DNA of 64,000 nucleotides from NCBI GenBank assembly GCA_027494055.1, contig JAOSJO010000012.1:310001-374000 (forward strand), in the 5' to 3' direction. Origin of the DNA: Anaerolineae bacterium. GTDB lineage: Bacteria; Chloroflexota; Anaerolineae; Aggregatilineales; JAFGMM01. The position numbers and the translations under genes are program-made. The notes below the pieces were generated by a model. That model saw nothing but the letters and a program-made list of their open reading frames with translations, ran no database searches and had not been told where the DNA came from. Of the stretch, positions 29,040-40,021 are shown piece after piece. How positions within the stretch are numbered: the stretch's first letter is position 1; the number at the start of each line of letters is the position of its first letter.

Positions 29040-30023
29040 ATGCTCACCGATGCCCTCCCACGCCTGCGCTTCGCCCACCTGCCCACGCCCATCGAGCGGC
29101 TCCCGCGCCTGAGCGCCCAACTCGGCGTGGAGCTGTACGTCAAGCGCGACGACCAGACCGGCCTCGCCACCGGCGGCAACAAGACCCGCAAGCTGGAGTT
29201 CCTTGTCGCCGAGGCGCTGGCGCAGGGCGCGGACACGCTCATCACCGGCGGCGCGACGCAATCCAACCACTGCCGGCAGACCGCCGCCGCCGCCGCACGT
29301 CACGGGATGCGCTGCGTGCTCGTGCTCGGCGGGCACGCGCCGGCGCAGCTTGACGGCAACAACCTGCTCTCGACGCTGCTTGGCGCGGAACTGCGCTGGT
29401 GCGGCAACCGCGCGCGCGACGACGTGATGCAGGCGACGCTCGAAGAGGAGCAGGCAAGCCACGCGCCGTACCTGATCCCCTACGGCGGCTCGAACCCCAC
29501 CGGCGCGACCGGGTACGTCGCTGCCGTCGAGGAACTCGCCGCACAGCTCGAGAGCGGCGCGGCCGGCGTGGACCGGTTCGACGCGACTGTGTTCGCGAGC
29601 AGTTCCGGTGGGACGCAGGCCGGGCTGGCGCTCGGCGTGGCGGCACTGGGCCTGCCGACGCGGGTGCTCGGCGTCAGCGTGGACGAGCAGGCCGCCGTGC
29701 TCAAGGCGCGCGTCGCCGACCTCGCCAACCAGACCGCCGCGCGCCTGGGGCTGAGCCAGCGCCTCGGCCCGGACGACATCGACGTGGACGCGGGCTACCT
29801 CGGCGGTGGCTATGCGGTGGTCGGCGACCCGGAGCGCGAGGCAATCAGGCTTGCGGCGCGGACGGAGGGGCTGTTGCTCGATCCGGTATACACAGGGCGC
29901 GCCTTTGCCGGGCTGCTGGACCGGGTGCGGCGCGGGCTGCACCGCCCCGGCGAGCGCATCCTGTTCTGGCACACGGGCGGCGAGGCGGCGCTGCCGGCCT
30001 TCAGGGACGTGCTGTTCGGCTGA
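29040..30023 (+). CDS. PLP-dependent D-cysteine desulfhydrase/ACC deaminase family
   Basis: A 327-residue fold-type II PLP enzyme. Lys48 in TGGNKTRKLEFL is the Schiff-base lysine. TGGATQSNHCRQTAAAAARHG is the family-defining carboxylate-binding loop, and FASSSGGTQAGLALG binds the phosphate. The overall sequence fits D-cysteine desulfhydrase (DcyD), which releases pyruvate, sulfide and ammonia, better than ACC deaminase. AGAAGGAGAACGCC before the ATG is a good ribosome site. It is monocistronic and converges on the hypothetical gene at 30031. Substrate choice within the family remains inferred. Confidence 0.85.
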   Translation: MLTDALPRLRFAHLPTPIERLPRLSAQLGVELYVKRDDQTGLATGGNKTRKLEFLVAEALAQGADTLITGGATQSNHCRQTAAAAARHGMRCVLVLGGHAPAQLDGNNLLSTLLGAELRWCGNRARDDVMQATLEEEQASHAPYLIPYGGSNPTGATGYVAAVEELAAQLESGAAGVDRFDATVFASSSGGTQAGLALGVAALGLPTRVLGVSVDEQAAVLKARVADLANQTAARLGLSQRLGPDDIDVDAGYLGGGYAVVGDPEREAIRLAARTEGLLLDPVYTGRAFAGLLDRVRRGLHRPGERILFWHTGGEAALPAFRDVLFG

Positions 30024-30030
30024 CGCCCGC

Positions 30031-30540
30031 TCACCGCTCCTGGATGATCTCGGCGTGGTCCCGGTACACGAGGACGAGCGGCGACTGGCGCGGCAGGTTC
30101 GCGCGGATACGGAACAGCGGGAATAGCTCCGCGTCCGCGACGGGCAGGAAATAGCCCTTGATGTCGCCGAGCACGTCCGTCACGGTGCGGTCGCCGCCCA
30201 GGTGCACCGACCCCCGGATGGCAAAGCGCGGCGTGTACAGCACCGCCGCGCGCAGGCTTGCCTTGATCATCACGTCGTCGCCGGAGGGACGCTCGCTGAA
30301 GACGATGAACTGGCACGCGCGCCGGGCCAGCACCACCTTCGGCGCAACGAACTGCGCCGCGACGTTGCTCGGATCGAGCGCCTGGGCCTGGACCTCAAAG
30401 AGCGACACGGTGGTGATGTCCTCGCCGTTGAGCAGCGTGTCGAGGACGCCCCTTACCCGTAGCTCGCCCTTGAGCAGAAACTCCCCGGTGACGACATGCA
30501 CCGGAAACGTCTTTTCGTCAAGATGCGGACTTGCGACCAT
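30031..30540 (-). CDS. Conserved unknown protein, tandem paralogue 1
   Basis: 169 residues, family unknown. It shares order and motifs with the next gene: HVVTGEFLLKGELRVRGVLDTLLNGED, VSLFEVQAQALDPSN, RRACQFIVFSERPSGDDVMIK and DVLGDIKGYFLPVADAELFPLF. It is mainly beta-strand in appearance, without cysteine pairs, signal peptide or TM segment. The ATG at 30540 is preceded by AGGGTAGG. The stop lies 7 nt from the convergent desulfhydrase gene. The two copies are about 35-40 percent alike by eye and probably arose by duplication. Confidence 0.6.
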   Translation of the reverse strand: MVASPHLDEKTFPVHVVTGEFLLKGELRVRGVLDTLLNGEDITTVSLFEVQAQALDPSNVAAQFVAPKVVLARRACQFIVFSERPSGDDVMIKASLRAAVLYTPRFAIRGSVHLGGDRTVTDVLGDIKGYFLPVADAELFPLFRIRANLPRQSPLVLVYRDHAEIIQER

Positions 30541-30632
30541 ATCCTACCCTTTCAAGTCGTGTCGCGCATTGCCTCCTGTTCTATTCTAAAGCACTTACCT
30601 GCCGGAGGGCAATGCACGTCTCAGCGTGGCGC

Positions 30633-31149
30633 TCAGGGCGCGGCCTCGTGGAGCATCCGCACGTGGTGTTTGTTCACAAGCACCACAGCGGATTGCTTGG
30701 GGATCACGGCCCACATCGGCACCAGGGGATAGAGGCGCGGGCTGAAGACGGGAAAGAAATAGCCGCGTACCCCGTCGAGCATGTCGGCGAGGTGTTCGAC
30801 GCCGCCCACCCTGACCACGCCCTGAATGGCGAAGTAAGCCGTATACACCACCGACGGAATCTCCACCGGCTTGACCATCAGGTCATCCTCGGACGGCTGC
30901 TGCGCAAACGTGATGAGCTGGCACGCGGGTTTGGGCAGCGCCAGGCGCGCCAGGCTCATAGCTGACGCGGTGCTGTTCTTGTCCAGCGCCTGTACATAGG
31001 CATCCATAAGGCTCAGGGTGAAGCGGTCTTCGCTGTTGAGGATCACCTCCAGCATACCCTTGACGCGCAGCACGCCCCTGATGCACTGTTCTCCGGTAAT
31101 GACGTGCACGTCGTGGATGCGCTCGTCAAGTCCGGAGTGGCGTCGCCAT
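30633..31149 (-). CDS. Conserved unknown protein, tandem paralogue 2 (probable 5' frameshift)
   Basis: Paralogue of the gene at 30031: HVITGEQCIRGVLRVKGMLEVILNSED, LSLMDAYVQALDKNS, KPACQLITFAQQPSEDDLMVK and DMLDGVRGYFFPVFSPRLYPL align position by position. An uninterrupted frame begins only at GTG 31109. An ATG at 31149 with GAAAGGGG upstream would give an N-terminus like that of the paralogue (MATPL, then LDERIHDVHVITGE) if one base is inserted or removed near 31128-31133. I therefore place the start at 31149. Function unknown; probably co-expressed with the first copy. Confidence 0.55.
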
Positions 31150-31203
31150 CTGTCAAGCCCCTTTCATAGCGCTTTCACATCAGGGCAGCGCGCGCAACGC
31201 GCC

Positions 31204-34200
31204 TCAACGCCCTTCGCCTGGAACCGTCACCGTGAGCGGCAGGATCGCGCGGTCGTGGTCGAGCCGCGCCCCGGACGCATCGTAGGCAGGCAGCCGGTCG
31301 TCGCCCACGTACCACCCCACCGCGACCCGGTACGCGCCGGGCGGCACGCTCTCCAAAGCAAGCGTCACCACGTCGGTCACGATCTCGCCGGGCGTCCACG
31401 TCGAGGTGGGATGCGTGTAGCCGTGCGGCATGGCGTCCACCTGCGCGGGGATGGCCTCGGTTTTGGGGTCGAAGAGGTGTACGAAGAACGTGTAGTCGGT
31501 CCCGGTCTCGGCCAGCGCGCCCCAGGTGAGCGTCAGCGTGAGGGCGTCCGCGTCCTGCACGGCGTCGTAGCCCCACAGGCGGATCACGCCGCCGAAGTCC
31601 ACGTCCACGCGGTACGCCAGCCCCTCCGGCTCCCCGGTAGGTACCGGGGCTGCCTCCAGCGCCACCGACTGCACCCGCACCGGGTCGTGAGCGGGCGTGC
31701 CGCCCGGTCCCAGCAGCGTGAGCATGAGGGTGTAGTCGCCGGGCGGGAGGGCGGCCGGCGGGTCGACGTGCAGCCGACCCTCCACCAGCGCCCCACGGGG
31801 CCACCCGGTTGCGGGCGAACCCGGCGCGAGCGGCGTCACCACGGACCACGCCTCCGCGCCGGCGGCGTCCCGCAGCGCCCACCGCGCCTGGTAGTCCGCC
31901 GTCGGCTCCTGCTCCGCGATCCAGCGCGCGGTCAGCGCAAAGCCCTGCCCCAGCGTGGCCGCGCCCGGCGCGATGATCTCGCTGAGGCTCAGGCCGTCCG
32001 TCAGGCGGTAGCGCCGGGGGCGTCGTCCGAGGGCGCGTGCCCCGCCCAGCGCAGGTCCCCGACCACGACCTCACCCGCCACCGCACCCGTCGCCGCGTCG
32101 TACACGCTGATCTGCAGCCGGTAATCGCTGCCGGGCGGCATCGCTGGCGGAATCTGGAGCGCGTAGAAGTCGCGCACCAGCTCTCCCGGCGCCCACAGCG
32201 CCGGTGGGTAGGCGCCGAAGAGGCCCATCGGCGCGTCCTGCTCCGCCCACAGGTTGCCGGCGACGTCGCGCAGGCGCAGCCCGATATGGTAGTTGCGCGG
32301 CAGTTCGGCGTCGGCGCGCCAGCGCAGCAGGACGTAGGGCGCATCGCCCGGTTGCAGCGCCGCATCAAGCAGTTGCAGCCCCGGCATGACCTCGGCAGCC
32401 GGCGTGTCTGACGCCCCGGGTCGCAGCCGCGCGGTTTGCACCAGCGGCGCGAGCGTGAGCGCGCCACGCGGTTCGCCCGCAGCCGTGAGCGCCGGGACCG
32501 ACTCGCCCTGCGCGACGACGCGCAGCGTCAGGAGGTACACGCCCGGCGACAGCGGGCACGGCGGCGCGACGGTCACCGGTTCCGCCGCATCGCCCTCGAC
32601 GAGGGCCGCCTCCCCGCCGCCGAGCGCGACCGGGACGCTGGCCGAGTTCGCCGCCGGCAGCGTGAGTTCCACCGCCAGCGCCCGGCCTTCAGGCAGCGCG
32701 GGCGCGTCCGCCCACTGCGCGCGCACGGTAAACGCCGGGCACGGCGCGCCCGGCTCAAGTTCGTAATCCAGCAGCGTCGTCCCGTCCGCGAACGCGACCC
32801 CCTCCGGCGCGTGATAGGGGTATGCCTGCCGGAGGAAGTCCATCGTCAGCGGGCCGTAGGCCGGCGCGCCGCCGGCGCGAGCCGCAGCCACAACCACACC
32901 ACGCCGAGCGCCGCCGCGCCGGCCGGTATCCAGCGCCGACGCCGGCGCACGGCTGCCCGGCAGGGCGCGGAACCGCGCCGCAGCAACACCAGCACGCCGA
33001 CCACGGCCAGCGCTGAGAGCCACTCGCCCGCCGCGCGCACCGGCGTCCGGTCCAGCCACAGCGCGACCGTGTGCGCGCCGCGCGGCAGCGTCATCTGCGC
33101 CCAGCCCAACCCCCGGCGTCGCGCTCAGCTCGACCGGGAGGCCGTCGGCGGCGGCGCGCCATCCCGGCCAGTAATAGAGCGGCAGCGCGACCGTAGCCGT
33201 GTCGCTCGTCACGGAGACGCGCCAGCGCTGCGCCGCCGCGCCCTGCTCTAGGCGCGTGCCCGTGGCCCTCGCCGCTCAGGGGTTTGGCGCGCGGCTCCAG
33301 GCCGATCAGGTCAGGGCCGGTGTAGGGACGCGGGTTCACGGTGTTGGGCAGCCACTCGTACCGGATAGTGGTGCCGATATTGCCGCTGAAGTACTCGTAC
33401 AGTTGCAGGCGTTCAGGCGTCACGTCGTGGTCGGTGAGCGGGATGAAGTCAAGGGGCAGGCCGGCCAGCGCCGTGACCGCGCACGCCCCGCCCAACGCCA
33501 GCGCAACCGCCGCCGGCAAGCGGCGCGCGCCCCGCCGCCCGGCCGAGGCCGCCGGCAAAGGCGTCGGCAGCGTAGCCGCCCAGCCCGGCGGCGAACAGCG
33601 CCGCCACCGAGAGGAACCGCCACGGGAACTGCACCACCGCCAGCAGCGGCAGGCTGTCCCACAGGGCGCGCGACGCCGGCGTGATGAGGAAGGCCGCGAG
33701 CGCCAGGCCCAGCAGCAGCGCCCCACTGAACGCCGCCGGAGGTTCCGCCTCCCGGCGCGCGACGCGCCGCCACAGCAGGGCAGTGGCGCCCGCCGCCGCC
33801 AGCGCAGCCTGCACCCCCCCGAACGAGAAGGGCGTCAGGGGCGCGTCGGGATTGATAGCATAGTCGAAGGCCAGCGACGCCTGGATCAGATCGCCGCCGC
33901 GAAAGTGGTTGCTGTAGTGGAAGTAGCCCGTCGTCGAGGGCGCGAGCTGCGCCAGGTGCAGCTCGCCGAGCGCCGGCAGCCAGAACCACGCGGCGAGCAC
34001 GGCCCCCAGCACGAGCGCCAGCGCGCCCGCGGCATAGCCCCGCAGCGGCGCGGCGCGGCGCGCGCCCATCAGCAGCAGGTACAGGAGCAGAAAGGGCGAG
34101 AAGATGAACGCCGAGATGTTGTGCGTCAGCAGCAGGCCGGCGTATGCCAGCGCGAGGCCCGCCGCGCGCGGCCCGCTCCGCCGCTCCAGAAGGCGGTCAA

Positions 34201-34696
34201 CGGCCAGGAGGGTGAGCGGATACCACGCGAACGCGAAAAACTCCGCGAGTGAGTCGCCGCGCACATAGACGTTGACCATGTGGAACGGCGCGAACGTGTA
34301 GGCCGCCGACGCGAGCAGCGCGCCCCAACGGGACCGGGTATAGCGGCGCATCCAGGCGTACATCGCGCCGCCGGCCAGAAGGAAGCCGGCCAGATGCGCG
34401 AGCTTGGAGGCTAGCGACGTAGGCGAAGCCCAGCCCCTTGAAGGCCGCCGCGAGGTAGAAGGCCAGGGCCGCGTAATAGTTGAAGAAGGGATAGCCCAGA
34501 CCATAGGCCGCGTCCGGCATCCAGCGGACGGGAAGACGCCCTCTGATAGCGCCGCGTGGAGTTGGTGCAGCCGGAAGAGCAGAAACGGGCTGTCGCCGCC
34601 GGCGCGCGTGTTGAGGAACCCCGGACTCGACAGCAGCGGGGCGGCGGCAAGCGCCGCCAGCGCCAGCGCGATCAGAAGCGGCCACCTGCGGTTCAT
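31204..34696 (-). CDS. Large PTPS-related/GT-C-like membrane protein (about seven frameshifts)
   Basis: One gene of about 1160 codons broken into pieces. The N-terminal part is a polytopic membrane domain: MNRRWPLLIALALAALAAAP, RWMPDAAYGLGYPFFNYYA, THNISAFIFSPFLLLYLLL and WRFLSVAALFAAGLGGYAAD. This is typical of 6-pyruvoyl-tetrahydropterin synthase-related (PF10131) or YfhO-like GT-C proteins that act on lipid-linked sugars. Then come an extracytoplasmic part (DVTPERLQLYEYFSGNIGT) and long beta-sandwich repeats with PPGSDYRLQISVYD and PPGDYTLMLTLLG motifs. Apparent shifts lie near 34531, 34422, 33530, 33255, 33112, 32872 and 32011, the first and fifth in short G/C runs. It is probably intact in the organism. 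Confidence 0.7.
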
Positions 34697-34737
34697 CGCG
34701 ATCACACGACAAGGCCGTGCGTGTTGCCCGCCCCCGG

Positions 34738-37700
34738 CTAGGGCGACCCCATCTCAGAAGCAGTCGGGGTCCAGGTTGGCGTGTCGGTCGACTCCGGCGT
34801 GAACGTCGGGATGGGCGTCTCCGACGGCAGCGGGATCGCGGTCGGCGTGAACGTCGGCGTCGGCGTGAAGGTGTTGGTCGGGATCACCGTCGGCGGCGGC
34901 GGCGTGAACGTCGGGATGATGAACGGCGTGTTCGTGAGCGACGGCGTGAGCGTGACCGTCACCGTCGGCGGCGTGGTCGGCACCAGATTGGTCACCATGA
35001 CAGTGACGCGGTCGTCAAGCTGCTTGCCCTGCGTATCGATGGCGAGAATGCGGATCGTGTAAACGCCATCGGCCAGCGCGCGCGTATCCCACACCGCGAG
35101 CACGGCGTCGCCCACCGGCTGGTTGGTGTAAGGCCCTGCCGCAAGGCTCCAACTCGCGACCACGCCCGGCGACACCGTGCCGGCCGCGTACTCAAGCTGG
35201 TAGCGGTGGAAGTTGGGTATCGACACCGTGCCGCGCACCTCGATGGCGCTGCTGACGGTCTGGCCGTTCACCGGCGCGGAGATACGGACCGCGCCCGGCT
35301 GGGTGTCTGCGGTGCAGTACTGCGCCGGCGGGGCCTGGAGCGGCACGGCGACGCCGCGCTGCTGCGCCCACGCCTGCCCGGCGGGGTCGGTGTTCAGCCA
35401 CTGGATCGCGGAGGGTCGCCGATCACGTTCTGGTCGATGTACAGCCGCGTCTCGACGTTGCCGGGGCACCACTCATTCGCGAGCAGGCCGGTCTGCCGGT
35501 CAACGGTGAGCCGCCTGAAGAAGTCCCGCTCTGGCGGCAGCGGCGGGCTGTTGACGTGGAAAATCTCCGGCCTGACCCGGCTGCCGCACGCCTCCCACGC
35601 CGTCACACCGGAGTCGATACAGATGTCGCGCGTGAAGATGCGGTTCGGGTCGCGCGGCTCGAAGCGCCGGATCGGCAGGTTGAGGACCGTCGAGGCCTCG
35701 GAGAGCACCCGATTCCAGATCGGCGCAGCGCCGCGAAAGCCGGTAACGCCGTAGATCGGCGTGTTGTCGGCGTTGCCGACCCACACGCCGACAACCAGAT
35801 CGGGCGTGTAGCCCAGCGCCCAGGCGTCACGCTCCGGGTCGCTGGTCGTGCCGGTCTTGACCGCGCCGGGCCGCCCGCCGGGCAGGTCGAGCACGGTGCC
35901 CACGCCGAACTCCGCCGCGCGGGCGTTCCGGGTCGGCGAGGACACTGGTCATCAGGTAGGCGTACTCGGCATCGACCACCTGCGCTGGGCCGGGCGCGCT
36001 GGTGGCGCGGTTGTAGACCTCCTGGCCGTCCTTGTCGTTGACGCGGATAACCGGGTAAGGCAGTGCGCGCAGCCCGTTGTTCGCCAGGACCGCGTAACCG
36101 GCGGTCATGTCCAGCAGCGTCACCTCCCGCGCGCCCAACCCCACCGAGAGGCCCGTGTTGTTCTGGTCGCCTTGCAGCCTGATCCCGACGCGCGTTGCGA
36201 GGTTGAGGAAGCTATCCCACCCCACCTGCGCGTAGGCCTTCACCGCCGGAATGTTGTACGAGTTGCCCAACGCATACCGCAGCGCCTGCGGGCCGTGGAA
36301 CTGCCCATCGAAGTTGCGCGGCACGTAGTTCGGGTACGTCGTCGGCACGTCCCAGAAGATGGTCGCCGGCGTCCAGCCGTTTTCTCGAAGCCCGCCAGAT
36401 ACGTGAAGGGCTTGATCGAAGAACCGGTCTGGCGCGGGCGGAGCGCCATGTTGATCTGGCCCTGTATCGCCTCGTCGTAGAAGTTTGCGCTGCCGATCAT
36501 CGCCGCGATTGCGCCGGTCTGCGGCTGCATCACGACGACCGCCGCATTGGTGACATTCGGCAGCGTGGCAAGGTGCTGGTTGACCGCGTTCTGCGCCAGG
36601 TCCTGAATGCGCGGGTCGAACGGCGTGTACACGTGCAGGCCGTCAATCGGCACATCGGTCAGGTTCTCGATCAGCCAGTCGCGCACGAACTGCACGTAAT
36701 GCGGATAGCGCGTATCGACCTCCGGCGGCTCAAAGATGGTCGCCTTGACCAGCAGCGCGTCGCGGTAGCCCTGTGCGTTCGGGTCGGCCCACATCGCCCG
36801 GCTGATGCAGAACGGCCCCTGCTGCCGCCAGTCGCCATGCTGGAACTGGATACAGCCATTGCCGTTTGCCGTCGCCATGAGTTCGAGCACGGCGTCCATG
36901 CGGTTGAAGGCGTCATCCGGACGCCTCACCGGATCGTAGATGGCCGGCGCTTGCGGGATGCCGGCGATGAACGCGGATTCGGCGACGTTGAGGGCGCTCG
37001 CCGGCTTGTCGAAGTACGTCTGCGCCGCCGCCTCCACACCGTAGGCCAGGTTGCCAAAATGCACGTTGTTGAGATACAGGTACAGAATGTCGTCCTTCGA
37101 GTACCGGCGCGACACCTCGGCGGCGAGGATGACCTCCTGCACCTTGCGCCACGTGGTCACTTCCGTCCGCTGGCCGGGGTCGAGGATCGTGGCGCGGACC
37201 ACCTGCTGGGTGATGGTGCTCGCGCCAGACTCGATGCCGCCGGCAAAGACGTTCTGGATGAGCGCCCGGATCATGGCGATCCAGTCGTAGCCGGGGTCCT
37301 CGTAGAAGCGCTCGTTCTCGGTGGCGACAGTGGCGTGGATCAGGTACGGCGATACGCGGTCCAGCTCAACCGCAAGCCGCCGGCCTTGCGGCGGGACGAT
37401 CTCGCCGATAGGTTGCTCAAAGACATCGTAGATCACCGAGCTGGCGAAATCGATGGCGAGGTTGCGCAGGTTGTTGATCTCGTCCTCGTACTGCGCCACG
37501 ACCGAGAAGTACGTGACGATGATGGTGGCGAAGAAGATAAACAGCAGCAACAGCACGCCGGCCACGCCGATGCCGAAAATCTGCAGGAGACGCCGGCGGT
37601 CGAAGCGGCCCTTTTCGGCCTCCGGCGCGCGCCGCGCGGGGTCGAAGTCCGCGAAATCGCCCAGGCTGCCCTCGTCGCCGGGCGGGGGCGCAGCGCCCGC

Positions 37701-38288
37701 GCCGGCGGGTTGGGTCGGTTGCGCCCCTGGCGGCCCCCGCGGCGCGGCGGCTGGCCGTGGCGGCTGCGCGCGATAGCCGCCGGCGGGCCGGGTGGTCTGG
37801 GGTTCGGGGCGCTGCGGGCGGCCCGCCGCGTGCGTCGGCGCGGCTTGCGGGCCTGGCTCGGCGGACGGAATGTCGAAGGCCGCGCCCGCTACGACGGTGG
37901 CCTCCAGGTCCTTGAGCGGTGGGCGCGGCGGGGTTTCGTCGCTCGCGTCGCCGGCGGGGACCAGCGGCTCTGGCGGCGGTTCGGCGCGCGGCGCGGCGGT
38001 GGCCGTCGGCACCGGGGGCGACGGTTCGGGCAGGACCGGGAGCACGTCGAGCGGGTCGGCCTCCCGCCACTGCCGGTCCTCGTACACGTACCACTGGTTC
38101 GACTCGTGTCCGAGCGCCCACCAGCGACCCTGGTCGTCGGTGAGCATCAGCTTGTGGAGCTTTTCCCTGAAATCAGCGCGCGTAAGCTGGCCGTCGATGT
38201 ACTGCTGGCGCAGGCGCTCAACCTGGCGCTCGACGCTGCGCAGGTTGGCATGTGTGAGCTTGCGCGGACTCTTGGGATCGTCCATCAT
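34738..38288 (-). CDS. Class A penicillin-binding protein with extra N- and C-terminal regions (three frameshifts)
   Basis: About 1180 codons. Residues 1-90 hold a QQYIDGQLTRADFREKL helix pair and a WALGHESNQWYVYEDRQW module. A Pro/Ala-rich linker, a TM helix near 245-265 and a GT51 transglycosylase (ATENERFYEDPGYDW, STITQQVVR) follow. The transpeptidase motifs are GSSIKPFTYL (SxxK), NSYN (SxN) and VKTGTTSD (KTG). The tail has an Ig-like domain (VRISAPVNGQTVSSAIEVRG) and a Thr/Pro-rich end. One-base shifts lie near 36380 (A run), 35930 (C run) and about 35412. It polymerises and cross-links peptidoglycan outside the membrane. Confidence 0.88.
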
Positions 38289-38325
38289 TTCCGACCTTTG
38301 GCCCCATACGCAACCGGTCGCAAGA

Positions 38326-38331
38326 ATTATA
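38326..38331 (-). promoter_or_regulatory. -10 element before the PBP gene
   Basis: TATAAT on the minus strand, 38 nt before the ATG at 38288. No good -35 hexamer is seen at 16-18 nt, only a weak TTAATG at 18 nt. Confidence 0.4.
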
Positions 38332-38404
38332 CCAGGGTCATCTAAATGACATTAAACGCTTCGTTGCCCCCCACCCGACGTTGTGCCAACGCTGCGCGCG
38401 CCGA

Positions 38405-38941
38405 TCAACCCTGGAGGTAGCGGGCGGCGCGCAGCAGGGCGATGATGGTCTTCGAGTCGATCAGGCGGCCATCGTAGGCCATCGCCAACGCCTCGTCGAA
38501 CGGCACCCGCGTCACGGCGATGTACTCGTCGCTGTCCATCTCCAGGCGCGAGGGGGTCAACTGGCGGCCCAGGAAGAGGTGGATGTACTCCGTCGTGTAG
38601 CCCGGCGCGGCGAAGAACCCGCCCAGCGCGACCAGTTCGCCCGGCCTGTAGCCGGTCTCCTCCTGAAGCTCGCGGATGGCGCAATCGCGCGGCGGCTCAT
38701 CCGGGCTGTCCAGCCCGCCGGCAGGGATCTCCAGCAGCTCGCGGTTGGCCGCCAGACGGAACTGGCGCACCATGATGACGCGGCCCTCATCGTCGATGGG
38801 CACGATGGCCGCCGCGCCGCCGTGACGGATGATCTCGCGCGTGCCGGTCCGCCCGTCAGGCAGGCGCACGGTGTTAAGTTCGACATCGAAGACGCGCCCC
38901 GCGTAGATGCTCCGGCTCTCGATGATGGTTTCGCTGAACAT
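38405..38941 (-). CDS. Nudix hydrolase, ADP-ribose pyrophosphatase-like
   Basis: 178 residues. The Nudix box is complete: Gly, five residues, Glu, seven residues, RELQEETG, in GGLDSPDEPPRDCAIRELQE and the following ETGYRPGEL. The upstream EIPAGG and the downstream GFFAAPGYTTEYIHLFLG fit the ADP-ribose/nucleoside-diphosphate-sugar pyrophosphatase (NudF/YqkG) group. The ATG at 38941 was preferred over a start 16 codons upstream because the conserved fold begins there. It lies 117 nt downstream of the PBP promoter region on the same strand and appears separately transcribed, possibly with the LysM gene upstream. Confidence 0.88.
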   Translation of the reverse strand: MFSETIIESRSIYAGRVFDVELNTVRLPDGRTGTREIIRHGGAAAIVPIDDEGRVIMVRQFRLAANRELLEIPAGGLDSPDEPPRDCAIRELQEETGYRPGELVALGGFFAAPGYTTEYIHLFLGRQLTPSRLEMDSDEYIAVTRVPFDEALAMAYDGRLIDSKTIIALLRAARYLQG

Positions 38942-39017
38942 GCACGGCTCCAACAAAAAGGCTATCGGCAGCGCCCGCGGGCGCGCCAATAGCCCGAAAA
39001 CGCCCTGAGCCAGTGTC

Positions 39018-39860
39018 TCATGGGATCACGAGCACCTGGCCGACGTAGATGCGCGATGGGTTGGCGATGTTGTTCGCCGCCGTGATCTGCTCCACCGTCA
39101 CGCCATAGCGCCGCGCGATGCTGAACAGCGTCTCGCCGCGCTGGATCACGTGCGTCCGCCCGCTGCCGGGCTGCGGTGCAGGCTGGTCGGGCTGCGCGGG
39201 CGCGCCCTGGCAGTTGGGGACGGCCAGACGCTGGCCGGCGTAGATCCGCGCCGGGTCGGCGATGTTGTTGGCGGCGGCCATCTGCTCCACGGTGACGCCG
39301 TAGCGCTGCGCGATACGGAACAGGTTCTCGCCAGCCTGCACCACGTGGATGCAGGATTCCGGCACCTGCTGCGCCTCGGTTTGAGACTGCTCAAGCGACT
39401 CTGGCGCCGGGGTCTCGCCCACCAGCGGGGCCGGCTGCGTCAGGTCAACGCCCGCGCCCTCAGCGCCGGCCCCGTCTCCGGCGGCTCCTTCAGGCGGAGG
39501 CGTCGGCGTGGCCGCGATAGGCGTCCCGCTCGTCGCGGCGGCGGTCAGCGCGATGTCGGCGACGATCTGCGTCGCGGTGAGGTAGAGCGCCTGCCGCGCG
39601 GTGGCGGTCGCCGCCACGACCGGATCGACGGGCGTAGCTTCGGCTTCGTCCCCGGCCTGCGTGGTCGGCGTGGGCGTCGAGGTCAGGCCGGCGGCGTCTG
39701 GGCCGGTCTGAGGCGTGAAGGTCACCTGTTGCATCTCCTGAGGCAGCGGCGTGGACAGAAGCTCAGGCGCGCTGCTTGGCTGGAAACACCCCGCAGTAAG
39801 CAACAGCAGCGTTAACAGACCTGGAGCAATCCAGGCGCGGCGTCGTGACACCGTGTTCAT
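39018..39860 (-). CDS. Lipoprotein with two LysM domains
   Basis: 280 residues. A lipoprotein signal (WIAPGLLTLLLLTAGC, lipobox LTAGC near residues 20-24) is followed by a Thr/Pro/Ala-rich low-complexity region to about 165, then two LysM repeats. The first (CIHVVQAGENLFRIAQRYGV) ends in QRLAVP; the second (THVIQRGETLFSIARRYGV) ends in YVGQVLVIP. It is probably anchored on the outer face of the membrane and binds peptidoglycan or chitin-like glycans. GGAGGCATTGTG precedes the ATG at 39860. The Nudix gene starts 76 nt after its stop. Confidence 0.88.
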   Translation of the reverse strand: MNTVSRRRAWIAPGLLTLLLLTAGCFQPSSAPELLSTPLPQEMQQVTFTPQTGPDAAGLTSTPTPTTQAGDEAEATPVDPVVAATATARQALYLTATQIVADIALTAAATSGTPIAATPTPPPEGAAGDGAGAEGAGVDLTQPAPLVGETPAPESLEQSQTEAQQVPESCIHVVQAGENLFRIAQRYGVTVEQMAAANNIADPARIYAGQRLAVPNCQGAPAQPDQPAPQPGSGRTHVIQRGETLFSIARRYGVTVEQITAANNIANPSRIYVGQVLVIP

Positions 39861-40021
39861 CACAATGCCTCCTGGGGGTCGGATGGATGGGTGGGTGGTC
39901 ACGGCTGGCGCGGTCGCCACTGACCGTTGCGCTCAGTCTATCATAGGAGGGATTCCGCTGCAAGCAGCGTGCGGAGGCGGCATGGCATGGCATAGTCCTG
40001 GAATGGGACCTGGACTTACAT

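Noticed and set aside
34781-35062. A Gly/Val-rich plus-strand frame with repeats
   Set aside because: It is the complement of the Thr/Pro-rich tail of the PBP.
36573-38345. A 590-codon plus-strand frame
   Set aside because: Antisense to the PBP gene, whose catalytic motifs are unmistakable on the minus strand.
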